From CAWEHU01 sp963808965 (GTDB taxonomy: Bacteria; Pseudomonadota; Alphaproteobacteria; Acetobacterales; Acetobacteraceae): 64,000 bases of DNA. The notes beneath the pieces were generated by a model, which was not told where the DNA came from, made no database searches, and worked only from the letters and a program-made list of their open reading frames with translations. Shown piece after piece: positions 1 to 9,501 of the stretch. Position 1 is the stretch's first letter. The number at the start of each line of letters is the position of its first letter. The translations under genes were made by a program, and so were the position numbers. The stretch lies in NCBI GenBank assembly GCA_963808965.1, contig CAWEHU010000016.1, positions 62,001 to 126,000 of the forward strand, read 5' to 3'.

Positions 1-2
1 CG

Positions 3-572
3 GCATTCCGGGGCGAGCGGTTGGTTTTTCACGATCTCTCTTTCACGGTTGCCGCTGGAGGGGCCCTGCTGCTCACCGGGCCAAACGGGTCCGGTAAATC
101 TACCTTGCTGCGCGTGCTAGCCGGACTGGTACAGGTCGAAGCGGGGCGCCTACTGTGGAACGGCTTGAACGCTGTGGGCGAGTTCGATACCCACGCCGCG
201 CGCGTCGCGTATGTCGGTCACCAGGACGCAATCAAGCCCGGCCTCACACCGGCGGAGAATCTCCGTTTCACCGCGCGCGTGAGCGGCGGCTCCGTGAGGG
301 AGGCGCTGGACCGCGTGGGCCTCGGGCCCCTGGCAGATTTGCCCGCACGAATGCTGTCGGCGGGGCAGAAGCGTCGGTTGGCATTGGCACGTCTCACGCT
401 ATCCTCGGCCCCGCTCTGGCTTTTGGATGAGCCAACGCTCGGCTTGGATGCGGGCGCAGTCGCAAATTTTGGCACGCTGGTGGCGGCTCATAGGAGTGTT
501 GCCGGGATCGTCGTGGCGGCAACCCATTTGCCCCTGCCTTTGCCGGGAGCGGCCGAGCTCCGGCTCGAATGA
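3..572 (+). CDS. ccmA: Heme ABC exporter ATP-binding protein CcmA (5' end outside window)
   Basis: ATPase of the CcmAB(CD) complex used in cytochrome c maturation, cytoplasmic, working with CcmB. The reading frame is already open at the left edge (AFRGERLVFHDLSF), so the start lies outside the window; the internal TTG at 21 is not a convincing start. Visible motifs are Walker A GPNGSGKST, signature LSAGQKRR and Walker B LWLLDEPTLGLD. The length is typical of the short CcmA family (about 200 aa). The stop overlaps the ccmB start (ATGA), which indicates translational coupling. Identity rests on these motifs and on the ccmB neighbour. Confidence 0.93.
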   Translation, partial: AFRGERLVFHDLSFTVAAGGALLLTGPNGSGKSTLLRVLAGLVQVEAGRLLWNGLNAVGEFDTHAARVAYVGHQDAIKPGLTPAENLRFTARVSGGSVREALDRVGLGPLADLPARMLSAGQKRRLALARLTLSSAPLWLLDEPTLGLDAGAVANFGTLVAAHRSVAGIVVAATHLPLPLPGAAELRLE

Positions 573-1234
573 CGCTTTTCGTCGCTTTATTATCGCGCGA
601 GCTTCGGCTCTCGTTCCGCCATATTGGAGACACCCTAGCGGCGCTGCTGTTCTTCTTTCTCGCGGCTTCGCTATTTCCTCTCGCGATCGGACCGGCGCCC
701 GACACCCTTGGACGGCTCGCGCCGGCAATTGTTTGGGTCTGCATGTTGTTCGCCGCGCTGCTCCCACTGGACCGGCTTTTCGGCGCCGACTACGAAGATG
801 GATCGCTCGACCAGCTTCTGCTGAGCGGCCTCCCGCCCGCCGCATTGGGTTTGGCCAAGGCCTGTTCCCATTGGCTAGTAACTGGTTTGCCACTCCTTAT
901 CGCCGCGGCACCCCTCGCGACCATGCTGCGCCTGCCGTCCGGCGCTCTCCTGGTGCTGCTTGCGGGGTTGCTGCCGGGAAGCGCGACTTTGTCTCTCATC
1001 GGTGCAGCGGGAGCGGCTATCGTGCTCGGCTCGCGCAGGGGCGGCGTGTTGTTGCCCATTCTAGTCCTACCGCTCGCGACGCCGGTGCTGATCTTTGGGG
1101 TTTCCGCTGTTGAGGCTGTCTCCGGCGGTGTAAGCGCCCGCCCTCACCTGCTGCTCTTGGCTGCCCTATTAGCCGCTAGCGTGCCAGTTTTCCCGCTCGC
1201 CGCGGGCGCTGCGCTGCGTCATGCGGCAGAATAG
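569..1234 (+). CDS. ccmB: Heme exporter protein CcmB
   Basis: 221-residue integral membrane protein, the permease partner of CcmA in System I cytochrome c biogenesis. It consists almost wholly of hydrophobic segments, about six, starting near residue 20, with the charged opening SRELRLSFRHIGDTL and the LDRLF..DYEDGSLDQLLLSGLP region typical of CcmB. The ATG overlaps the ccmA stop by 4 bases. ccmC does not follow; an unrelated glucosidase starts about 100 bases downstream, so the ccm cluster is split or ends here. Confidence 0.93.
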   Translation: MTLFVALLSRELRLSFRHIGDTLAALLFFFLAASLFPLAIGPAPDTLGRLAPAIVWVCMLFAALLPLDRLFGADYEDGSLDQLLLSGLPPAALGLAKACSHWLVTGLPLLIAAAPLATMLRLPSGALLVLLAGLLPGSATLSLIGAAGAAIVLGSRRGGVLLPILVLPLATPVLIFGVSAVEAVSGGVSARPHLLLLAALLAASVPVFPLAAGAALRHAAE

Positions 1235-1336
1235 AGACGCCTCGAAAAAAACATTCAGCCGCCACCCCGACTCCTTCAATTTGTAGTTGAATCAGTAATG
1301 TTCTCCATGTACACGGGATCGTGAGGAGAAGCTGCA

Positions 1337-3028
1337 ATGTCCCGGGCGGAGTGGTGGCGCGGCGCGGTGATTTACCAGATCTACCCGCGCAGCTTTTTTG
1401 ACAGCAATGCTGATGGAATCGGCGATCTCCCAGGTGTCGCCACCAAACTTGATCACGTGGCGAGCCTTGGGGTGGACGCGATCTGGCTGGGGCCGTTCTT
1501 TGCGTCCCCGCAAAAAGACTTCGGCTACGACGTCGCGCACCACACTGAAGTCGACCCAGTATTCGGCACTCTCGAGGATTTCGACAAGCTGGTCCGCCGA
1601 GCGCACACTTTGGGGCTGAAGGTGCTCATCGACCAGGTTTGGACCCATACCTCCGACCAACATCCCTGGTTTACCGAGAGCCGGGCAGATCGCCGGAACG
1701 AACGGGCGGATTGGTATATTTGGGCTGATCCGGCACCGGATGGCACCCCGCCGAACAACTGGCTGTCAGTTTTCGGCGGCTCGGCGTGGACCTGGGACCC
1801 GCGGCGCCGACAGTACTACCTTCACAATTTCCTAACACATCAACCCAAGCTGAATTTACGCAATCCGGCCGTAATGGCAGCATTGCTTGCAAGCGGCGAA
1901 TTCTGGCTGCAGCGCGGCGTCGACGGCTTCCGGCTCGACGCGATCGATTTCCTGCTCCAGGACCCACATCTTCGCAGCAACCCTGCCGTGCCCCGTCCGG
2001 CCGAGACGCCCGTAAAACCATTTGGATTGCAGTATCACGTGCACGACATGCTGCAACCGGACGCGTCCGCTCTGATGGCGCAGATCCGGGCGTTGACGGA
2101 CCGCTATCCGGGGGCGGCGACATTGGCCGAGGTTTCGAGTTAGCCAGGCGCGTTGGAGCGCGTGATCGCCTACACCGAGGGCGATCGGCATCTTCACATG
2201 GCGTACACTCTGCGGCCGCTCCGCGGGGCCTTCGACTGGCCGACAATTCGGCAATTGCTCGGCGAGGTCGCCGCCATCGGGGAGGTAGGATGGGTCTGCT
2301 GGTCATTTAGCAACCACGACGTCGAGCGTGCGCTCAGTCGATGGAACCCGCGCAAAGGAGAGGCGGAGCCCGAGCCGGCTTTCGCCCGTTTGCTGATGGC
2401 GTTGCTCCTGTCCCTACGAGGCAGCGTCTCGCTTTACCAGGGCGAGGAACTCGGCTTGACCGAGGCCCAGCTGGCGGCTGAGGACCTTCGGGATCCGTTC
2501 GGCATCGCGTACTGGCCCGAATTCCGCGGGCGCGACGGATGCCGCACGCCGATGCCGTGGGTAGCCGGGGAGCCGCACGGGGGCTTCACGACCGCGCCGG
2601 CCCCGTGGCTCCCTGTACCGAGCTCGCATCGCGCCCAAGCAGTCGACGTGCATGAGGAGGATGCGGAAGCTCTGCTGCATGCGTTCCGGCGCTTCCTCAG
2701 CTGGCGCCGCTCGCAGCCCGCCCTGATCCGTGGCCGGCTTCATCCGTTGCCCGTCTCGGAGCCACTGGTAGGATTTCTGCGCGAACATGAGAGCGAGCGT
2801 GTGCTCGCGCTTTTTAATCTTTCGGACGGGCCGGTCACGTTCGGCCTTTCCGATTACGCGGAGGTGCGCCCACTCCCCGAGTGCGGATTCTCTATGGAGA
2901 TCGAGGGCGACATCGCGATCCTCCCCGCTTACGGGGCCTTCTTCGCCTCCGTGGTACCCGCGCATGAATGGCAGGAGGAAGCCGGCGGTGGCCTTCGCTT
3001 GAAGGCCGGCTTCCGAACAAAGCGTTGA
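1337..3028 (+). CDS. GH13 alpha-glucosidase, interrupted by an in-frame TAG
   Basis: Family GH13 alpha-glucosidase of oligo-1,6-glucosidase type, probably cytoplasmic, hydrolysing alpha-glucosides. It opens with WWRGAVIYQIYPRSF. Catalytic residues are visible: the nucleophile Asp in GFRLDAI, the acid/base Glu in LAEVSS, and the stabilising Asp in NHDVERA. A TAG at 2141-2143 follows LAEVSS directly, and the same frame continues at once with PGALERVIAYTEGDRH, which is normal family sequence. With that codon read as Gln (CAG), which is only one substitution away, the protein is about 563 aa, a usual length. As written, the product would end right after the acid/base residue. Start ATG follows a gtgaggagaag ribosome site. 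It is either a recent nonsense mutation or a base error. Confidence 0.85.
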
Positions 3029-3105
3029 TGGCTCCCGGAGTAGGACTTCGAACCTACGACCCAGCGGTTAACAGCCGCTTGCTCTACCAACTGAGCTATC
3101 CGGGA
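3029..3105 (-). tRNA. tRNA-Asn (GTT)
   Basis: The minus strand reads TCCCGGATAGCTCAG at the 5' end, with anticodon loop CTGTTAA (anticodon GTT), T-loop GTTCGAAGT and an encoded 3' CCA. The seven-base-pair acceptor stem TCCCGGA/TCCGGGA closes perfectly, with G as discriminator. It lies 1 base after the glucosidase stop on the opposite strand. Confidence 0.96.
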
Positions 3106-3341
3106 TCCGTGCGGGGCGTCCCTATAACCGAGGGGAGGGCCGGACGCAACGCGATCCGCCTGAACGACCACCCTTTTGGTGTGATCGCCCCACAAGCCAT
3201 CCCTATCCCGCGAACGATTGAAAAACCCTGATCCGATGCTGCGGAAAGGGCGCACTCCTGGCTCTGAGACGCCGCTGCGCTCACTCAGCCCTTGGCCCTC
3301 TCGCCAGCGCCTCCAGATGCGCTATGGTCCGCCGCGTCGAA

Positions 3342-3426
3342 GCGAGAGTGGCGGAACGGTAGACGCAGTCAACTCAAAATCGACCGACCAAAAGTCATGG
3401 GGGTTCGAGTCCCCCCTCTCGCACCA
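3342..3426 (+). tRNA. tRNA-Leu (CAA)
   Basis: 85 nt with encoded CCA. Acceptor GCGAGAG/CTCTCGC and T-stem GGGGG/CCCCC are perfect, and there is a long variable arm as expected for Leu. The anticodon loop CTCAAAA gives CAA. The anticodon stem GTCAA/TCGAC carries one A-C mismatch, where most relatives would have a G-C pair. The 3' end runs against the C-terminus of the opposite-strand permease. Confidence 0.93.
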
Positions 3427-3441
3427 GCGCCGCGCTTGCGC

Positions 3442-5227
3442 TCACCGCAACGGCCAGACCATTGCGATCAGCCAAGTCCCGAACACCGCGACGATGATTG
3501 TGAGCGGCAGTCCAAGTCGCCAGTAGTCGCCGAAGCGGTAGCCGCCCGGCCCCATGACGAGCAGGTTGTTCTGGTGTCCTATGGGGGTCAGGAAGTCGCA
3601 GGACGCGCCCGAGCGCAACCGCCATCAGGAACGGGTCTGGTGCGAAACCTAAATCTCTCGCGACGGCCGCCGCCACCGGCCCCATCACCAGCACCGCCGC
3701 TGCGTGGTGCATTAGGGGGGTGACCAGCATGGACACGATGAGCACCAGCGCCAAGGCCAGCACCCCAGGAAGGTGCAACGCCACGGCTGCGAGCCCGTTT
3801 GCGATCAGCCCGGCCGCCCCGGTCTCTCGCACCGCCTCGCCCACGGGGATCAGACAGGCCAGCATGACGATGATCGGCCACTCGACGGACTCGTAGGCCT
3901 CCCGCGGGGTGATCGAACGAAACAGCACCACCAAGACGGCGGCGAGAAAGAAACCGATCTGCACGGCCAGTAGGCCTGCCGTGATCAGCCCCATCGCCCC
4001 GGCCAGGACCAGAACCGGAAACAGCCCGGCGGTCGGGCGGCCCAGTGTGAGATTGCGCCCGGCGAGCGGCAGGCACCCGAGCCGGGACAGCATTTCGGGT
4101 ATCTGGGCCGACCGACCTTGGAGCACCACGACATCGCCGGTATGGAATTCGGCATGCCGCAGCCGGGTCGCGGTGCGCCGGCCGGCGCGGCGGATGGCCA
4201 GCAGGTTCACCTCATAGGTCTGCCTCAGTCGGACCTCCTCGGGGCTCCGGCCGATCAAGGGCGAGTCGGCCGTCAGCACGGCCTCGACCGTCTCGAGTTC
4301 GTCATCCTTCCCGGGGCGCGTGAGCGCGTCGATTTCCTTGGCGCCGAGGAGCTTCAGCCGCGCCTGATCCACCACCGGCGTGAGCGCCACCGGATCAGCC
4401 TGCAGTACCAGCACGTCACCCTGAAAAAGTGTCCAGTGCCCGCCGGGGATATAGCGGCGATCGTGCTCGCGGATGATGGCATTGACCGAAATGTCACCGT
4501 CCGCGAGCGCCTCCAAGTCGGCGACGGTCTTGCCCACCATCGGCGAGCCCTCGGTGAGCAGGGCCTCGGTCGTGTAGTCCTCGATCGCGAAGCGTCGGTC
4601 CGGTGTGGCCTGACCTTTCCGGCCCCGCGGGATCAGGCGCCAGCCGACGCTGAGGAACAACACCGCGATGATGGATAGGGGCAGCCCGACGGGGGTGTAG
4701 TCAAACAAGTGGTAGGGTTGGCCCATGACCTGCTGACGCACCGCGGAGATGAGCAGGTTGGGTGAAGTGCCGATCTGCGTGATGGTGCCGCCTACCAGGG
4801 AGCCGAACGCGAGCGGCATCAGATAGCGCGAGGGCGGTCGCTGGCTGCGTTCTGCAGCCTGGATGGCAATCGGAATAAAGATGCCGAGCGTGCCTACGTT
4901 CTTCATCACCGCCGAAAGGAAGGTGACAGAGGCTGTAAGCGCACCAACCTGTAGCGTCGTGGTCCGCAGCCTCTGCAGCACGCGCCGCATCGCCTTCTCG
5001 ATCACGCCCGAGATCGCGATCGCGCGGCTCAATACCAGCACCGAGGCAATGATGACGATCACCGGATTGGCGAAGCCCTCGAAGGCCTTCCCAGCCGGGA
5101 CCACGCCGGTCAGCGACGCCGCGCAAAGGGCAAGAGCCGCGACCACGTCGTAGCGAATGCGGTCCGACACGAACAGCACCAGCATGGCGCCAACGATAGC
5201 GAGTGATTCGGCCTGGTGGAGATTCAC
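3442..5227 (-). CDS. SLC13-family permease with TrkA-C domains (frameshift near 3609)
   Basis: Inner-membrane anion/sodium symporter-type permease, about 595 aa. Hydrophobic segments occupy roughly residues 1-180, two TrkA-C (RCK_C) regulatory modules about 200-370 (TEGSPMVGKTVADLEAL, ADSPLIGRSPEEV), and a second membrane half follows to the end. The frame as read veers into low-complexity Arg-rich sequence after FLMAVALG. Dropping one base in the CCC at 3608-3610 restores SCDFLTPIGHQNN...WLIAMVWPLR and a TGA at 3442-3444, the normal family C-terminus. Start is GTG (MNLHQAESLAIVG). The substrate cannot be told from sequence. The oxidase gene upstream is on the same strand, 71 bases away. Confidence 0.85.
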
Positions 5228-5298
5228 TTTGGGTTCCGAGCGGACGCGATCACGCCTAACGCGCGATTCCGATGCTCGATCCCCCGCAGGTGGCGTGC

Positions 5299-6681
5299 CT
5301 AGTTCAGGAAAATCTTGCCCGGGTTCAGGATGCCACGCGGATCGACCGCGGTCTTGATCGAGCGCATGACGGCGAGCGCCTTCGCGCCGTGCTCCTCTAC
5401 CAGGAATTCGCGCTTGCCCATGCCGACGCCGTGCTCACCACTGCACGATCCGCCGACCGCGAGGGCCCGGGCGACGATCTTGCGGTCGAGCTCCCAGGCT
5501 CGCGCCAGTCCGTCCGCCTCGGGCGGCACCAGGATCATCGTGTGGAAATTGCCATCCCCGACATGGCCTGCGATGGGGGCGACCAAGCCGGAGGCGCGGA
5601 TGTCCTCTTGCGCGCCGAGGATCGCCTCATTCAGGCGGGAGATGGGCACCACCGCATCCGTGACGAACCCTTGGCGGCCGGGCTGCAAGGCGAGCGCCGC
5701 CCAGTAGACATCATGACGCGCCCTCCAGAGGCAATTCCGCTCGCCGGGGTCGGTCGCCCACTGGAACCCATGCCCGTTGCAAGAGGTAGCCATCTCCTCG
5801 GCCTGTTTCGCGTGCTCGGCCACCCCGGCTTCGGAGCCGTGGAACTCGAAGAACAGCGTGGGCGCCGGCTCCAGCCCCTGGAGCTTAGAGTAAGCTATGC
5901 AAGCGCCCATCTGCACCTCGTCGAGCAGCTCCATCCGTGCGACCGGGACGCCCATTTGTAAAATGGCGATCACGGTATCCACCGCATCGCGCAGTGTCGC
6001 GAACTGGCAGGTAGCGGCCGACATGGCTTCGGGGATGCCGTGCAACCGGAGCTGGATCTCGGTGATAACCCCGAGCGTGCCCTCGGACCCGATGAAGAGA
6101 TGCGTGAGGTCGTAGCCGGTCGCCGATTTGCGCACGCGACCGCCGGTACGGATCACGCTGCCATCGGCCAGCGCGACGGTGAGGCCTAGCACGTTCTCTC
6201 GGATAGTGCCGTAGCGCACGGCATTGGTGCCGGAGGCGCGTGTCGCGCACATGCCGCCCAGCGTGCAGGCGGGCGTGCCCGGATCGACCGGAAAAAACAG
6301 GCCCTGGTCGCGCAGGTGGTTATTCAGCTGCTCGCGGGTAACGCCGGCTTCGACGCGGCAGTCCATATCGGGCTGACTCACGTTCAGAATCCGCGTCATG
6401 CGCGAAAGGTCAAGCGAGATGCCGCCGCGCACGGGCGTGACATGACCTTCGAGCGACGTGCCTGCGCCGTACGGGGTCACGGCTACCTCGTGCGTGTTGC
6501 ACAGAATCAGTAGGCGGGCGGCTTCCTCGGATGTTTGGATGAAGGCGACCGCGTCCGGCATGTGCGGCGGATACGCGTCCTGGCCATGCGAGTGATGCTC
6601 TCGAAGAGAGACGTTGGTGGTGACACGATCGCCGAGAAACTCTCGGGCAGCGGCGACCACCCGTTCGGCCTCACTTGACAT
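5299..6681 (-). CDS. FAD-linked oxidase, GlcD / D-lactate dehydrogenase type
   Basis: 460-residue flavoprotein of the vanillyl-alcohol-oxidase fold that oxidises a 2-hydroxy acid such as glycolate or D-lactate. The FAD_binding_4 core shows VTPYGAGTSLEGHVTPVRGG near residues 60-80 and CTLGGMCATRASGTNAVRYG near 125-145. The C-terminal FAD-oxidase domain ends with GGSCSGEHGVGMGKREFL and DPRGILNPGKIF. The start chosen is the ATG at 6681 (MSSEAERVVAAAREFLGD). Upstream in-frame sequence is not protein-like and overlaps the divergent gene. GlcE and GlcF partners are absent nearby, which favours a stand-alone D-lactate dehydrogenase. Confidence 0.88.
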   Translation of the reverse strand: MSSEAERVVAAAREFLGDRVTTNVSLREHHSHGQDAYPPHMPDAVAFIQTSEEAARLLILCNTHEVAVTPYGAGTSLEGHVTPVRGGISLDLSRMTRILNVSQPDMDCRVEAGVTREQLNNHLRDQGLFFPVDPGTPACTLGGMCATRASGTNAVRYGTIRENVLGLTVALADGSVIRTGGRVRKSATGYDLTHLFIGSEGTLGVITEIQLRLHGIPEAMSAATCQFATLRDAVDTVIAILQMGVPVARMELLDEVQMGACIAYSKLQGLEPAPTLFFEFHGSEAGVAEHAKQAEEMATSCNGHGFQWATDPGERNCLWRARHDVYWAALALQPGRQGFVTDAVVPISRLNEAILGAQEDIRASGLVAPIAGHVGDGNFHTMILVPPEADGLARAWELDRKIVARALAVGGSCSGEHGVGMGKREFLVEEHGAKALAVMRSIKTAVDPRGILNPGKIFLN

Positions 6682-6769
6682 CCTCGCACTCCCTCTTCCC
6701 ATCCGAGAGGATTGGACGCGCGGGCATGAGGTGGCAAGAGAGCGCGGTAGGTCGTATGATTCGCGGACC

Positions 6770-7349
6770 ATGATCCTCCCGCCATTCAGAATTTCCGTGT
6801 GCGGCATCGAGGAGCTTGGGGGCCACTGCACCGCAGGGGTCAGCCACGTGCTCTCCATCCTTGATCCGGATTGGCCGGTCCCGGTGGCCTTCGGCTCTTT
6901 CGGCGAGCACGAGCGTCTGGAGCTGCGTTTCCATGACGTTATCGAGGCCGAGCCCGGCATGATCGCCCCGGACCTCGAGCATGTCCGAGCACTGCTTTCC
7001 TTTGGGAGGGGTCTCGCGCCCGAGTTCGCACCTCTTGGTGCATTGCCACGCAGGCGTGTCCAGGTCCACCGCTTCCCTTGCGCTAATTCTCGCCCAGACG
7101 CTCCCGGGCTGCCCAGCCTCCGCCATTTTTGCCGAGTTGCTGCGGGTGCGGCCGCAGGCCTGGCCGAACCTGCGCATTGTCGAGCTAGGTGACGCAATGC
7201 TGGGCCGGAGTGGCTCCCTGACTGCCGCGTTGCATAGGCTTCACCGGGCTAAGCTCGAAGCGCAGCCGGAACTGGCGGAGGCGATGGCTGCAGCCGGGCG
7301 CGCGCGCGAGATCGAGCGGGCCTTACAGGACAGCGCTCGTTCTTGCTGA
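6770..7349 (+). CDS. Tyrosine phosphatase-like protein (frameshift near 7025)
   Basis: Protein of about 192 aa with the cysteine-phosphatase signature HCHAGVSRS (CX5R), preceded by a conserved Asp-rich acid-loop-like region (FHDVIEAEPGMIAPDLEHV). The N-terminal part (MILPPFRISVCGIEELG) reads in one frame to about 7024 and the phosphatase core in the next. Removing one T of TT at 7025-7026 joins them as APESHLLVHCHAGVSRS. Start ATG at 6770 lies 88 bases from the divergent oxidase start. It may dephosphorylate protein or act on another phosphoester; the family is loosely characterised. Confidence 0.78.
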
Positions 7350-7538
7350 TCCGCCCGAAGGTGCGGCCCCGCGAATTGCATCATGGTTCGCGCTGATGGA
7401 CGAACCGGCGGCCCGCTTGACCGTTGACCTTTCGAGGGAGAGGCCTGACGAAGTCAGGCGAGCATCCGAAGGCGAGGTCTAGACCCGCCTTTCTGGGTGC
7501 CGATCCTCAGCAACATCGAGAAACAATAGGAGCCGTTC

Positions 7539-7991
7539 ATGTCAGGTACTACCTCCGGCACTTCTGTCAGCTCCGGCACCGGGACACCGGCCACGGACGA
7601 AACCAGCGACCTGATCGCCTCCGATAAGGTCGAGGGGACCGCCGTCTACAACCGCAAAGGGGAGCGGCTGGGCACCGTGTATAATTTCATGGTGAACAAA
7701 CGTTCCGGCCAGGTCGCTTATGCGGTTATGTCGTTCGGCGGCTTTCTTGGCATCGGCGACAGCTATCATCCGCTGCCCTGGAACGTGCTGACCTATGACA
7801 CCGGGCTGGGCGGATACGTGGTCGACCTCTCTCGCGAGCAGCTCCAAGGCGGGCCGTCCTATTCGGCGAGCGAGATGCCGAACTGGTCCGACCAGACATA
7901 TACAAATCGCATCAACCAGTACCTACGGATCACCGTCCAGTATCTGACCAGCACCACATGCCGGCTCGCCTGCGGAGTTCAGGACGCGTAA
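7539..7991 (+). CDS. PRC-barrel domain protein (C-terminus shifted near 7922)
   Basis: Small protein with a Ser/Thr-rich N-terminal tail (residues 1-25) and one PRC-barrel domain (about 28-110: SDKVEGTAVYNRKGERLGTV, AYAVMSFGGFLGIGDSYHPLPW). PRC-barrels occur in photosynthetic reaction centre H subunits and RimM, but stand-alone ones like this have no assigned role. Start ATG follows AATAGGAGCC. After NRINQY the frame runs into an atypical tail. Dropping one C of CC at 7922-7923 gives the usual ending INQYYGSPSS and a stop at 7945-7947, so the native protein is probably about 135 aa. Confidence 0.85.
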   Translation: MSGTTSGTSVSSGTGTPATDETSDLIASDKVEGTAVYNRKGERLGTVYNFMVNKRSGQVAYAVMSFGGFLGIGDSYHPLPWNVLTYDTGLGGYVVDLSREQLQGGPSYSASEMPNWSDQTYTNRINQYLRITVQYLTSTTCRLACGVQDA

Positions 7992-8000
7992 GCCGCTGAT

Positions 8001-8600
8001 GTGTGCGACGCTCTGAATGCCCAGCGCGAGCCGCTTCGCTGCCGACCGTGGCCGAACCGTTGCCCGGCGCCGGACAGGTCCTAATTGGCGTCCGTGCCGG
8101 CGCGGCCTGCTGCACCGATCTGCACGTGCTCCGACGGCGGACCTAACCAAGCCGAAGCTGCCGCTCACTCCCGGCCACCACGGCCCACATGGTAGCTCAG
8201 GTCGCGCGCTGGCGGGCTGGGAGGCTAAGTATTCACGGCCCGGGCGACCGCCGGGCACAGGATTTCGAGCGAGCTTTTGGTGCTCTCTGGGGGGCGGATC
8301 GGACCAGCCCTCACCCGCACCCCTCGACGGCTGCGATCATCTTTGTGCCCGTTGAGGTCGCTCGGCCAGAGCGGACGGCGCTGTCCGGGGCACCCAACGG
8401 CGATCCCCTCTCCCTATGATATTCTCACGCACGGTGCGTTCGGTCGCCAACCTCAAAGACAGGACGGGGCGGAATTCGAACTCGCGCCGAAGATGCCTGT
8501 GAAGGTGCAGCCGAAGCCGTACCGGCTAGAGGACGCAAACCAGGCGCTGGACGATTTGCGCCACGGGCGGCTGGAAGGGGCTGCGGTCCTCGTTCCGTGA
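8001..8600 (+). pseudogene. Decayed zinc-dependent alcohol dehydrogenase (MDR family)
   Basis: Pieces of one zinc alcohol dehydrogenase appear in order but in different frames: PGAGQVLIGVRAG..CTDLHV (about 8070-8125, zinc-site Cys region), KLPLTPGH (about 8157-8180), MVAQVARWRAGR then DFERAFGALW and TAAIIFVPV (about 8189-8350), IPSPYDIL (about 8404-8422), RTVRSVANL (about 8428-8453), and finally DGAEFELAPKMPVKV...GRLEGAAVLVP to the stop at 8600. Between PGH and VAQVARW roughly 100 residues normally found in the family are missing, so there is an internal deletion plus several frameshifts. No single frame can give a working enzyme. The last about 45 codons are open. It is recognised from family pattern, not by alignment. 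Confidence 0.72.
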
Positions 8601-8666
8601 GCGGCGCGTTGACGCACTAATCCCCGTGAGCCTAGCGTCGTGGCCAATGCAGGTGGGGACGCGCCA

Positions 8667-9446
8667 ATGGCGAACAAGCTCAAACAGCGGCTGAAATCGG
8701 GCAGGGCTTGCCTTAACGGCTGGCTCGCGATCCCCTCCGGCTTCTCAGCCGAAGTGATGGCCCAATGCGGCTGGGACAGCGTGACCGTCGATCTGCAGCA
8801 CGGCGTCCAGGACTATCTCTCGATGGTGCAGTGCTTTCAGGCGATGCAGCCGCATCCAATCACGCCACTTGTGCGCGTGCCCTGGAACGAGCCGGGCATC
8901 GTCGGGAAGGTCCTCGATGCCGGTGCTATGGGTGTAATTTGTCCGATGGTTAATACCAGGGCACAAGCCGAGCAGTTCGTCGCGGCCTGCAAGTATCCGC
9001 CCGCGGGAACGCGCAGCAACGGCCCGATCCGGGCGGCGATGTATGGCGAAGCGACAAGCTACCAGAAGACCGCGAATGACGAGATCCTGGCAATTCCTAT
9101 GATCGAAACCGAGGAGGCGCTCGACAATCTAGAGGCGATCCTCGACGTGCCCGGGATCGACATGATCTATGTCGGGCCGAGCGATCTCGGGTTCTCGCTT
9201 GGCCTCATGCCGATCATGGATCGCGAGGAGCCTAAGATCCTGGAAATCTACGAGCGGCTGATCCGCGAGACAGCGAAGCGGGGCATCTTCGCGGGGATGC
9301 ACACGGGAAGTGCCACCTACGCGGCACGCGTGATCGGCATGGGATACAGGTTCACGACAATCGCCAACGACAGCGGGTTGATGGCGCGCGCGGCGATGGA
9401 AGCCGTGCAGTCGGCCCGCAAGGTGGCGGGCGAGGTGGCGAGTTGA
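8667..9446 (+). CDS. HpcH/HpaI-family 2-keto-3-deoxy acid aldolase
   Basis: 259-residue class II pyruvate aldolase that cleaves 2-keto-3-deoxy acids or 4-hydroxy-2-oxo acids to pyruvate and an aldehyde. Visible are the N-terminal GWLAIPSGFSAEVMAQCGWD, the catalytic His in DLQHGVQDY, an Arg in VRVPWNEPG, the metal-site Glu in PMIETEEALDN and the Asp in YVGPSDLGFSLG. The ATG at 8667 is preferred over the GTG at 8640 because AGGTGGGG lies about 9 bases upstream of it. It is first in a co-directional run with an altronate dehydratase and a dpp transporter, which suggests the substrate is a keto-deoxy sugar acid. The exact substrate is inferred. Confidence 0.88.
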   Translation: MANKLKQRLKSGRACLNGWLAIPSGFSAEVMAQCGWDSVTVDLQHGVQDYLSMVQCFQAMQPHPITPLVRVPWNEPGIVGKVLDAGAMGVICPMVNTRAQAEQFVAACKYPPAGTRSNGPIRAAMYGEATSYQKTANDEILAIPMIETEEALDNLEAILDVPGIDMIYVGPSDLGFSLGLMPIMDREEPKILEIYERLIRETAKRGIFAGMHTGSATYAARVIGMGYRFTTIANDSGLMARAAMEAVQSARKVAGEVAS

Positions 9447-9501
9447 CGCCGATTTCCTCTGAACACGGTCTCCAGGACAAATTAGATCAAGGAGTAGAAG
9501 C

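Noticed and set aside
6682..7197. A 632-residue oxidase starting at 7197
   Set aside because: The first about 170 residues are Arg/Ser-rich antisense sequence over the phosphatase-like gene; conserved oxidase sequence begins at the ATG at 6681.
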